Of a stretch of DNA of 64,000 bases, positions 16,149 to 23,908 are shown one piece after another. This DNA comes from an uncultured Bacteroidales bacterium. Lineage in GTDB: Bacteria; Bacteroidota; Bacteroidia; Bacteroidales; F082. Both the position numbers and the translations under genes were made by a program. Under the pieces are notes generated by a model. That model had not been told where the DNA came from. It searched no databases and saw only the letters and a program-made list of their open reading frames with translations. Positions within the stretch are counted from its first letter, which is position 1. Each line of letters opens with the position of its first letter. Location: assembly GCA_937926515.1 (NCBI GenBank), contig CALAZZ010000024.1:3489-67488 (forward strand), written 5' to 3'.

Positions 16149-18346
16149 TCGCTGACCTCCCGTGCTACCAAGCGTATGTTTTTATGCTTAACTTCAAAAT
16201 GAGTGAATCTTCCATCCTTTATTTCAAATTTGTATTCACTTCGGTGTAATATTCTTCTTTTAATCTTAAGCCAGGCTGAACTTTCAAGTATTGCCCGACT
16301 TGTGTTCAAATGGTCCTCAAAACCAATGTAATCGAGCTGATAACCGGATTTTATGAATGAAAAAAAAGGTGCCACAAAGTCGTGCAGGTATGTTTGAACG
16401 CCAGTTTTGAAGGCCGTTAACGGAAAGCTGTCTTTAACTCGTAACCGGGGATAAAAGCCCAAAGAAACTTTGTAGGCTGCCAGGTAAAAGTGATATAACA
16501 ATGAAGTCTTATCTCCTTGAAAATGTGTGAAGTTAAACACGCTGCCATCATTATAGAAATAGGCCAATGATTCTGTTTCCTGACATTCGAGGTACATATA
16601 GTTATATATGTCTGTTTTAACTTCCCAAATGGCTTTTGACTCATTCTTATCCTGGTCGTATTGAATAAAACGGATAGTCTGACCGGGCACAAAATGAAAA
16701 GCTTTACTAAGTGTCCCGGTTTTGGAAATCTGGCTCACAATCTGGCCATGCCCAGGTTTAGCAAATGTTAGCAGTTTGCAATGGTCTTTTTCTTTCAGGA
16801 TATAATTTGCAATTGGATAGTCCAATGTTTTTGAGCCGACGAAAGGATCCGGCTGAATCTGAAAATGCAGATGTGGAACAGGTGACCGTCCTGAATTGCC
16901 AACAGCAGCAATTATTTCACCTTTCTTCACATAGGATCCCTTAGCAACTTTAACGCTTCCCATTTTGAGATGACTTACTTTCGAATAGAGTCTTTCGGCA
17001 TGCTTAATAATTATGCTGTTGCCCCAATTGTTATCTAAGTTCATCTCCCCGATTGAATTATCAGGTATACCATCGATAATTTCCTGCACTATCCCATCTG
17101 ATGCAGCCATAACTGCTTGTCCAAAACAGAAATAGTCCCTAATCTCAAATCCATTACGTTCAAACTTCATTCCTGAATCATCCAATATTTCAAAATCCCA
17201 GGCGTGGCGCCATTCCTCTCGATGGGTATGTTCACCATGATGAGCCTGCGTTATGGTCCAATCGCCGTTGACAGGAAGGTATACCGGTAGATATGCTGTT
17301 GGATCGAAGCGGCTCTGATAATTTTTCTGGTTATATAAATTTTGCTCGGGAGAAAAGTACTGGGCTATAACTAGCTCGGGTTTTTGGGTGTTTCTTTCCC
17401 TGAATTTAAGAGCATAAAGAAAAAGCAAGACTACCAGGTTGAATGCCAGGGAATAAACGGGCAAATTTAGTTGAGATAAAAAAGCATTGCCTGATACAAT
17501 GATAATACTTGTTATGGGGGTCAGTAAGATCACCCACAGAAAAGAATACTTTGAAGAAACTACAAAAAATCCACCTAGTGCAATGGCAGTAAGCACAAAG
17601 TTAAACCCGATATAACTGTAATTCAGGTCAGTAATACTAGCACCAATAATTATGTAAAACGCATAGGCTGAAAAATACCCAAGTAGTGAAAGCATAAAAG
17701 CGATACGAGAATAAATCAATAAGCCAATGGAAACCAATATGCCTGCAAGCAAGTGATACTGAAAGAAAATAGCAGCTAACGATTTGAAATAGGTTCGTAT
17801 AGCTTCATGAATGGGCAAATCGTTAAACCAGAAGTACAAATTAACCATTTTTATACCGCCATACCGGTAGATCTCATTCAGCAAAAATGCACCCCTGTCA
17901 CTGATGTCCAACTCTGTGAACTGACGGGTTGCCAATGTAATCATCCAAATGGATAGTAAAAAGGGCCAACTTAAATAGGGCAATCCATATTTAGCAAAAA
18001 AGCCTTCAAGCCATATGGTGAGAAAAAAAGTGAACAGAGCCGCAAAACCAAGAACAAGAAAAAAAGCCGGGCCGGGTTGGTAGAACATACCAAACCCCAG
18101 GCCAACCAAAAGACTGTTGAACCCATAATATCCTTGTGACACATAAGCTCTGCGATAACCAACCACTTCTGCAACAATATTGGTTATGATTACCGCAATA
18201 AGTCCGCTTATACCGGCTATCCAATCAAAAAAAGTAACCGCAAGCAGTAAAAATGCAAGTGTTTTATTTTTGGAAAAAAACACCTGACTATAGCTGTAGA
18301 GGATGCCTTCAAGGAAAAGGATCAGGTTTTTTTCAGCTTTTTGCAT
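16145..18346 (-). CDS. urea-transporter-like membrane protein fused to an M23 metallopeptidase
   Basis: Residues 1-315 are a ten-helix channel of the urea transporter (UT/Yut) family; the hallmark segment is QGYYGFNSLLVGLGFGMFY (71-89), with a second pseudo-repeat around YSYIGFNFVLTAIALGGFF (243-261). Residues about 365-500 are an M23/LytM domain with the zinc-binding set intact: H375 and D384 in the THREEW...AWDF segment, YSKVSHL (454-460), and H492-L-H494 in PVPHLHFQI. About 230 further residues are beta-rich and unassigned. Topology would put the peptidase in the periplasm, able to act on peptidoglycan stems or on a transported peptide. It lies 35 nt after the decarboxylase gene and overlaps the TPR-barrel gene. 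Confidence 0.78.
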   Translation of the reverse strand: MQKAEKNLILFLEGILYSYSQVFFSKNKTLAFLLLAVTFFDWIAGISGLIAVIITNIVAEVVGYRRAYVSQGYYGFNSLLVGLGFGMFYQPGPAFFLVLGFAALFTFFLTIWLEGFFAKYGLPYLSWPFLLSIWMITLATRQFTELDISDRGAFLLNEIYRYGGIKMVNLYFWFNDLPIHEAIRTYFKSLAAIFFQYHLLAGILVSIGLLIYSRIAFMLSLLGYFSAYAFYIIIGASITDLNYSYIGFNFVLTAIALGGFFVVSSKYSFLWVILLTPITSIIIVSGNAFLSQLNLPVYSLAFNLVVLLFLYALKFRERNTQKPELVIAQYFSPEQNLYNQKNYQSRFDPTAYLPVYLPVNGDWTITQAHHGEHTHREEWRHAWDFEILDDSGMKFERNGFEIRDYFCFGQAVMAASDGIVQEIIDGIPDNSIGEMNLDNNWGNSIIIKHAERLYSKVSHLKMGSVKVAKGSYVKKGEIIAAVGNSGRSPVPHLHFQIQPDPFVGSKTLDYPIANYILKEKDHCKLLTFAKPGHGQIVSQISKTGTLSKAFHFVPGQTIRFIQYDQDKNESKAIWEVKTDIYNYMYLECQETESLAYFYNDGSVFNFTHFQGDKTSLLYHFYLAAYKVSLGFYPRLRVKDSFPLTAFKTGVQTYLHDFVAPFFSFIKSGYQLDYIGFEDHLNTSRAILESSAWLKIKRRILHRSEYKFEIKDGRFTHFEVKHKNIRLVAREVSE

Positions 18347-18381
18347 TAATTTTAGACTTGTTTAGCGAAGGCATTGTTTGT

Positions 18382-19740
18382 TCAAAGTTCGAAATTTTTC
18401 AAGTGCTCCGGCAGATGTTCCATGTTTTTAAATTCGCTCATGGTTTCATTTCGTCGTATCACATGAGTATTGCCATCAATATCTATGAGCACCACATTAG
18501 GTCTTAGGGTAATAAACTGCATCCATTGGGTCATGTTATAGGCTCCAACATGATGGATTACAAAATGGTCACCTTTGTTAAGAAGGGGCATCATGGCACT
18601 TTCCCTGATCACGTCAATATTCATACATAAAGGACCGTACATGGTCGTTTCTTCTGTATAGGACGAAAACTCTTGTGCAGGGCTTATTTTGTGTTCATAC
18701 CAAAATGAGGTAAACAACAAATTGATTCCGATATCTACAATGGTTGTCCGCTTGCCTGTGGATGAACGTTTATTTGAAATAACTGTTCCCAACAAAAAAC
18801 CAGCCTCATCCACAAGCGCACGTCCAGTTTCGAGTATAAGCAATGGCAGCGAATCCGGTGGATATTCAGCATTTAGCAGTGCTGACGAAATTGCCTCTGC
18901 AAAATCCTCAAATGACGGGCTGGTATCAAGTGCCGGCAAATAGGCCCCCTTCAATGTATTGCGCGATGGAAATCCGCCACCCAAATCAATATATTTGATT
19001 TCGTGGTTATAACGCCTCCTTAATCCCAACGCGAGGTCTGTGAGCTTAGCTGCAGCTATACCATAGGCTTTGGTGCTTAGCATGTAGGTTCCGATGTGGC
19101 AATGCAATCCCACCAAATCCATTTTACCGCTTGCCATAATTTTGTTTAAGGCATCCCAGGCTTGCCCGTTTTCATAATTAAATCCGAAACGGTCCCAAAT
19201 TGGATATACACCTGTGTCCATATTAACACGAATTGCCACGCGAGGCCTCTTTTCAAGCTTTTCAATCAGTTCGATGATTGTGTAAAGCTCGTCCAGATGG
19301 TCTATATGTATTAGCGAATCGTTTTGAATGGCTTTTTCGAGGTCTTCAGCAGTTTTATCAGGGCCATTGAAAATGATATGCTTTCCATCCACCCCGATAC
19401 TAAGTGCCTTGTCATATTCAAAACCAGAAACCACCTCAGCCCAGGCGCCCTCCTGATGGTAAATGCTGCAAACAGCATCCAAATAATTTGTTTTGTAGGA
19501 CCATGCGAACTGCATCTTTGGGTAGCGCATGCTAAAAGCCTTATGAGCCCTGCGAAAGGTATTGCGGATTGTTTTTTCCGAAAGGACAAATAGCGGAGAG
19601 CCATATTCTGACAGCAACTCTTTCACCGCAACCCCATCAATGTGTGTTAAAGGCTTGTTTTCGGATTTGCTTCCGAATTTATTCGGCATTTCACCTTCCA
19701 TCCGTTTAATGAGCGGACGTTCATACCTTAATTTTTCCAT
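18382..19740 (-). CDS. fold-III PLP-dependent decarboxylase (LysA / BtrK-like)
   Basis: The 452 residues show the alanine-racemase-fold decarboxylase series: PLP lysine K83 in AWSYKTNYL, HCHIG (213-217), GGGFP (254-258), ETGR (304-307), and the dimer-contributed active-site C372 with D376 in GPLCMNID. It is therefore likely catalytic. The substrate could be meso-diaminopimelate, another diamino acid, or a carrier-bound amino acid. It is not in a lysine pathway context. The neighbours are an ATP-grasp ligase and a PqqD-like protein, a pairing that recalls BtrJ/BtrK of butirosin biosynthesis, where the decarboxylase acts on glutamyl-carrier protein. A basic 30-residue N-terminal extension precedes the normal family start. 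Confidence 0.82.
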   Translation of the reverse strand: MEKLRYERPLIKRMEGEMPNKFGSKSENKPLTHIDGVAVKELLSEYGSPLFVLSEKTIRNTFRRAHKAFSMRYPKMQFAWSYKTNYLDAVCSIYHQEGAWAEVVSGFEYDKALSIGVDGKHIIFNGPDKTAEDLEKAIQNDSLIHIDHLDELYTIIELIEKLEKRPRVAIRVNMDTGVYPIWDRFGFNYENGQAWDALNKIMASGKMDLVGLHCHIGTYMLSTKAYGIAAAKLTDLALGLRRRYNHEIKYIDLGGGFPSRNTLKGAYLPALDTSPSFEDFAEAISSALLNAEYPPDSLPLLILETGRALVDEAGFLLGTVISNKRSSTGKRTTIVDIGINLLFTSFWYEHKISPAQEFSSYTEETTMYGPLCMNIDVIRESAMMPLLNKGDHFVIHHVGAYNMTQWMQFITLRPNVVLIDIDGNTHVIRRNETMSEFKNMEHLPEHLKNFEL

Positions 19741-19797
19741 AATTTATTTCATTTTTCAATTTTTAACCATTGTTTGTAACTTCATTTTGACAATACA

Positions 19798-20850
19798 CTA
19801 AAGCTCACCCTCAGTTGAAATGGTTTGAAACTCTTGAATGTCCACAATCATATCCCATGCATAACGGACAAACATGCTGCCAACCTTATATTCCTTCATT
19901 GGATCTACTTTTAGCCCAAGCGCCAGATTAACGAGTGCTTCAGGAATATTTTGCCCCACGCCAACAGCCAGATATACCCATGCCGGTAGCCGGGGGTTTA
20001 TTTCAAGCAAATAAAACTCCCCTTTCTTATCTTTCATCAATTCCAGCTCAAACCCACCACGCCATTTGGTTTGACTAATAAAACTATTGGTTAATTCAAG
20101 GATTCTCTTATCGGAAATGGACACCCCTCCCCAGGCCTTGCCCTTATCCGTTATGTATTGCTTTCGCATGGGTACCAATGCAATCGTATTTCCCCGTCCA
20201 TCACCCAAACCAGTTACGTTGAATTCGGTACCATGTACAAATTCCTGTATGATCACAGGCGCTCCCCATTTTGCAACAATACGATGATAATATGATTTGA
20301 TCTGATCAATATTATAGGCCACATAGGCATCATAATACTTGCCTTTTATCAATACGGGATAGTCAAAAGATTTGCTAATGTTGCTAAGTTCAGCAATCTC
20401 ATGATATGCCTTGCTTTTTGGAACGCGTATACCATACTTTTCTCCAAAATCATTCAGGTTTACTTTATGGCGTTCCTCAAACTGCTCAAGTGTTGGTAAA
20501 AACATGGCTATCCCCATCTCAAGTAACCTCTTTTCTAGCCTGATAAAAGGATATAGCTCTGCGTCAAAATTTGGAATAATTACATCCAGTTTTTCCTTTT
20601 CATTAATGTACAGCAACCTCTCCAAAATGCTATCAGTACCTGATGAAGGATAAGGTATCTGATAGGTTTTATCTACCAGATCATGCATAAATATGCCTGG
20701 TTCAAGCGATTCGTATGCAAGTCCGATGATTCTGCAGTTGAAGGAAGATGCTTCACGCAGACCCCTGATCACGGGGACCCCCGGACCGGGACTATCAATG
20801 GCATTCAAGCCCGAAACTGCAATGGTCAGTTGTTTCTTATTATTCATCAT
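19798..20850 (-). CDS. ATP-grasp ligase
   Basis: The start is chosen at the ATG at 20850, which overlaps the last codons of the PqqD-like gene; an earlier in-frame start at 20892 would overlap it further. The product is about 350 residues. The N-terminal pre-ATP-grasp region is AVSGLNAIDSPGPGVPVIRG. The ATP-grasp core shows FDYPVLIKGKYYDAYVAY, VIIQEFVHGTEFNV, and the metal-binding FYLLEINPRLPAW. It resembles carbamoyl-phosphate synthetase large-subunit and amino-acid ligase relatives. Enzymes of this fold join a carboxylate, as acyl-phosphate, to an amine or thiol. Context suggests ligation of an amino acid to a peptide or carrier, to be decarboxylated by the next gene product. Confidence 0.82.
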   Translation of the reverse strand: MMNNKKQLTIAVSGLNAIDSPGPGVPVIRGLREASSFNCRIIGLAYESLEPGIFMHDLVDKTYQIPYPSSGTDSILERLLYINEKEKLDVIIPNFDAELYPFIRLEKRLLEMGIAMFLPTLEQFEERHKVNLNDFGEKYGIRVPKSKAYHEIAELSNISKSFDYPVLIKGKYYDAYVAYNIDQIKSYYHRIVAKWGAPVIIQEFVHGTEFNVTGLGDGRGNTIALVPMRKQYITDKGKAWGGVSISDKRILELTNSFISQTKWRGGFELELMKDKKGEFYLLEINPRLPAWVYLAVGVGQNIPEALVNLALGLKVDPMKEYKVGSMFVRYAWDMIVDIQEFQTISTEGEL

Positions 20851-21085
20851 CCAGCAGGGTATAGTTTCGCAACAATCCCATAAAATCTTCAAAATCCTTT
20901 TCGAAGGCTGATGGTTCTACATTATACTTTTGTGTTATCTGAAGCGAAATTTTCTCCTGGCCTAAGCCTTCTTTTAAGAAAGAAATGATTTCTGCACCCA
21001 TCGGGTTAACGGTAAAAGACTCTCCAGTGTCAGGGTTGAATATCAGTCCTGAAGCACTTACAGCAATATTACTTCTGATTTTCAT
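20840..21085 (-). CDS. PqqD-like protein (RRE-type peptide-binding domain)
   Basis: The 81-residue protein matches the PqqD pattern: a beta-hairpin with GLIFNPDTGESFTVNPMGAEI (split here as two short strands, residues about 13-33), then IISFLKEGLGQEKI, then a winged-helix-like helix pair, ending LLRNYTLLDDE. PqqD proteins bind the leader of a ribosomally made precursor peptide and present it to modifying enzymes. No precursor peptide is recognisable beside it. The gene starts 14 nt after the T9SS-sorted protein gene and its stop overlaps the ATP-grasp start, so translation is probably coupled. Confidence 0.75.
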   Translation of the reverse strand: MKIRSNIAVSASGLIFNPDTGESFTVNPMGAEIISFLKEGLGQEKISLQITQKYNVEPSAFEKDFEDFMGLLRNYTLLDDE

Positions 21086-21099
21086 TTAATAAAAAATAT

Positions 21100-21894
21100 T
21101 TAATCAATGATGAATTTCCCATGACTCAGTTGCTTATGTGTGTCGTGAATATAGAAGGTGTATGTACCTGAAGGATATCCTGCAACTGAGATTTTGATTT
21201 GATTCTTTTTTAGATCTATTGGCTTTGCTAACATATGTTGTCCATTGAAATTGACCAGCGTAAGTTCAGCATGCTGCACATCTGGTGGGAGGTTATATGT
21301 AATTGTGATGTGATCTGAGGCTGGATTGGGATAAGATTTTTGAGCCTTTTTGTGAGGCAATTGCATGTTCTCATCTACCGAAACCAAACTTCCGGGTAAA
21401 TTATAAATCCATGTTTGGATGGTGTAGGGAAACACCGAATAGTCAAACACATAAGCAAGCAATTTGGTGCCCAGACCCTGATCCTGTAATATATTCACAA
21501 GAGCACAACCGGGGATTGTAAGTAATACGGTTCCATCTTCCTGAATAATCTTAGTTGTATAGGTATAATACTCGTTATCAGTATCGTAATTGTAATAGAT
21601 ATAAGCCAATGACAAACTATTATTGTTCGTAAAAAGATTCTCAGTAACATATTTGATATCATAGAGATAATGGTTGGACGGAACAGACAGAATTATGGTT
21701 TTCCATAAGGAGTGGTTGGTGTTGTAGATCCGACATTGGTTGTTGGTGACGTCCATGACGAAAAACTTGTACCCTGATGTTGCAAGTTTGGTGAAAGTGC
21801 CACTGTAATTGTATGACTGTTCAAGATTGATTTGTCCGAAGATTGAAAGGCCAAAAAAGATCAGCAAAACAGCAAGTTTTATTTTGTTTGTCAT
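21100..21894 (-). CDS. secreted protein with T9SS C-terminal sorting domain
   Basis: The 264 residues comprise a signal peptide (IKLAVLLIFFGLSIFG), a beta-rich region of about 160 residues with no family I recognise (many Tyr and Asn, for example YIYYNYDTDNEYYTY), and from about 188 a type A sorting domain: KSYPNPASDHITITYNL, LTLVNFNGQHML, YPSGTYTFYIHD and a terminal HGKFIID. It should be exported by Sec and then T9SS to the cell surface. It is the first gene of the operon; the PqqD-like gene follows after 14 nt. Whether it takes part in the pathway or only shares the transcript is unknown. Confidence 0.8.
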   Translation of the reverse strand: MTNKIKLAVLLIFFGLSIFGQINLEQSYNYSGTFTKLATSGYKFFVMDVTNNQCRIYNTNHSLWKTIILSVPSNHYLYDIKYVTENLFTNNNSLSLAYIYYNYDTDNEYYTYTTKIIQEDGTVLLTIPGCALVNILQDQGLGTKLLAYVFDYSVFPYTIQTWIYNLPGSLVSVDENMQLPHKKAQKSYPNPASDHITITYNLPPDVQHAELTLVNFNGQHMLAKPIDLKKNQIKISVAGYPSGTYTFYIHDTHKQLSHGKFIID

Positions 21895-21920
21895 AATCCA
21901 GGTTCAAATATTTGATTCAG

Positions 21921-21928
21921 CAAAACTA
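21921..21928 (-). promoter_or_regulatory. -7 promoter element of the PqqD/ATP-grasp operon
   Basis: On the minus strand TAGTTTTG matches TAnnTTTG and sits 26 nt upstream of the first ATG (21894), a good distance for a short leader. The nearest TTG upstream is about 25 nt away, not the usual 19, so the -33 half is poor. Confidence 0.4.
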
Positions 21929-22045
21929 AGGTGTATTAAACGATTTAAGTTTACAATATTTGTGCTTGAATTGTATAAGATTTTAAGATTTGATCAGTTT
22001 TGATAATCTTTAGCATAAGTTTGCCACAGCATTAAAAAAACTGCG

Positions 22046-23074
22046 ATGAAAAGGCGCTCGGCACTTGCTGATATACTCAAAGGCATAGCTGTGGTCAGGA
22101 TGATACTGGTGCATCTAACTGACGTTTTTCTGGTTCCTGAAATAGCTGAAAGCCAGATGATGAAGTTATTATTATTATTGGCCGGGCCTCCCGGAGCAGC
22201 CCTGTTCATGATGATCATGGGTTACTTTGCTGCTCAATCATCCATAGGCTTAGTGAGTTCATTTTATAGGGGAATAAAGTTGATAGGATGGGGGCTGATG
22301 CTGAATATTGGACTTAATTTTCATTTACTTGTCAGGATTTATTCAGGTCAAATTGACCTGAACCCACTACCCTATATTTTTGGGGTTGACATCCTCTTTC
22401 TGGCAGGGTTGAGCTATATCATAATAGCTTTATTTAAAAAAATTGTTCCGAACAATTTGCTGTTTTGGGTAGTCCTTTACATTGTTTTTGCCGGTTTGGT
22501 CAATGTACTTGTATCGAATCAAGGTGAATTAGGGTGGTGGATCTATATACAAGCATACTTCTATAGCTCTGCAGGATGGTCCTATTTTGCTGTTTTTCCA
22601 TGGGCTGCCTATCCGGTAGCCGGTTATTTATTCTATTTGCTAAATAGCCGATATCAAATTTCATCATTTGGCCGAAAAGGACTATTGTATCTGGCTGTGG
22701 CATTATTTATCTTAGTTGCCATACCATTCGCTTATGGCTTCTCGGTTGTGAAAGATTATGACTCCTACTATCAGCATGGACTTTGGTTTTCTTTATGGTT
22801 GATAGGTTTAACGGCTTTTTGGTCAGTACTAATCAACCTGCTGGTAGCCGGCAAGGAGAGCACTCGATTCTTTTCCTGGCTTCAATGGGTTGGCCAACGG
22901 GTTACAAACTTTTATGTGATTCAATGGCTATTGATCGGAAATATTGGCACTGCATTATACAAATCCCAGCCTGGCTGGAGCCTTATATTATGGTTTGCAC
23001 TTATCCTGTTTCTCAGCAGCGTTTTAACCTTTTTATGGAATGATTCTAAAAACAGATTCAAACTCAGTTCATGA
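22046..23074 (+). CDS. multi-pass membrane acyltransferase-like protein (HGSNAT/DUF1624 type)
   Basis: The 342-residue protein has about ten hydrophobic helices. It begins LADILKGIAVVRMILVHLTD, which matches the R/K-x-x-D-x-x-K/R-G start and catalytic histidine of the heparan-alpha-glucosaminide acetyltransferase (DUF1624) and acyltransferase-3 superfamily. GPPGAALFMMIMGYF (47-61) is the second conserved segment. Such proteins move acyl groups across the membrane to surface glycans or secreted molecules. A TAnnTTTG -7 element (TAAGTTTG, 22016-22023) lies 22 nt upstream of the ATG. It is divergent from the PqqD operon and might share its regulation. Its 3' end overlaps the convergent AraC gene by 6 nt. 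Confidence 0.68.
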   Translation: MKRRSALADILKGIAVVRMILVHLTDVFLVPEIAESQMMKLLLLLAGPPGAALFMMIMGYFAAQSSIGLVSSFYRGIKLIGWGLMLNIGLNFHLLVRIYSGQIDLNPLPYIFGVDILFLAGLSYIIIALFKKIVPNNLLFWVVLYIVFAGLVNVLVSNQGELGWWIYIQAYFYSSAGWSYFAVFPWAAYPVAGYLFYLLNSRYQISSFGRKGLLYLAVALFILVAIPFAYGFSVVKDYDSYYQHGLWFSLWLIGLTAFWSVLINLLVAGKESTRFFSWLQWVGQRVTNFYVIQWLLIGNIGTALYKSQPGWSLILWFALILFLSSVLTFLWNDSKNRFKLSS

Positions 23075-23656
23075 AGAAATTTGATGCATATAGGCTGTTC
23101 GATACTTTGCCGGATTTTTTTTAAACTCACTAACAGATATGCCGGTTATTTCCCTAAACTGAGAAGAAAGGTATTGCACACTGCTGTATCCCATCATGAA
23201 AGCAATTTCACTTAAAGTGACATCCTCAATTTGAATAAGTTCCATGGCTTTGGCAATCCGCTGCCTTATGATGAACTTCTCCAGGGTGATGTGTTCATGT
23301 TTTGAAAAAACAGAGGATAAGTGTTGATAGCTCTTGTTAAATCGGCCAACTAAAAAATCAGAATTACGCACCATTGCATTGTAGGTTGAATGGTGAACCA
23401 GCTCAATCACAGTCCGTTTGATTTCCTCCACCAACTCCGTTTCCTTGTCCTCAACCACCACAAAACCAATGGACTGTATAAAACTTTCTACATCTCTCCT
23501 ATTATACTCGTGGCCATTATATCCTACCACAATATCCCCCAACTCAGCCTTGACCAGTTGCATACCGGCACGCTCCAATTCCAGTTGAATCAACCTGATG
23601 CAACACTCGCAATTCATATTACCAAGTTTGAACCTTTGTTTCACCGGCTTTTTCAT
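23069..23656 (-). CDS. AraC-family regulator with N-terminal HMA-like metal-binding domain
   Basis: The 195-residue protein has two parts. Residues 8-75 look like a heavy-metal-associated fold: GNMNCECC gives C16-x-x-C19, with C18 between, followed by a helix and strand pattern ending SFIQSIGFVVV. Residues about 95-190 are an AraC-type DNA-binding domain with both helix-turn-helix units; the second holds VTLSEIAFMMGYSSVQYL and SQFREITGISVSEFKKNP. It is probably a cytoplasmic metal- or thiol-responsive regulator. It is divergent from the RND pump operon starting at 23909, its likely target. Confidence 0.8.
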   Translation of the reverse strand: MKKPVKQRFKLGNMNCECCIRLIQLELERAGMQLVKAELGDIVVGYNGHEYNRRDVESFIQSIGFVVVEDKETELVEEIKRTVIELVHHSTYNAMVRNSDFLVGRFNKSYQHLSSVFSKHEHITLEKFIIRQRIAKAMELIQIEDVTLSEIAFMMGYSSVQYLSSQFREITGISVSEFKKNPAKYRTAYMHQISS

Positions 23657-23863
23657 TACAATGTGGTTGTTTCAGTTTTGGGCTTTTTGCTCCACCAAAA
23701 TTGCAAAATAAAATCGGAACATGATACTCATACCCACAATCGTTAAAAAGTGGTTAAAATCTACCGTTAACTGATTTGGGTCAACAACAGTTTTATAAAA
23801 CTTTTACCTTTGGCATCATAATTTTTTACATATGGTTAATTTCTATTAATCATTGATCAATTA

Positions 23864-23880
23864 CAAACATAATTTGTTTG
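23864..23880. promoter_or_regulatory. possible operator upstream of the RND operon
   Basis: CAAACA (23864-23869) and TGTTTG (23875-23880) form a perfect 6-5-6 inverted repeat, 28 nt before the adaptor ATG. A TTTG within it could also serve as a promoter element. A role as a regulator site is inference from position. Confidence 0.35.
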
Positions 23881-23908
23881 ACCTACACAATATTGTGAAT
23901 TTACATTT

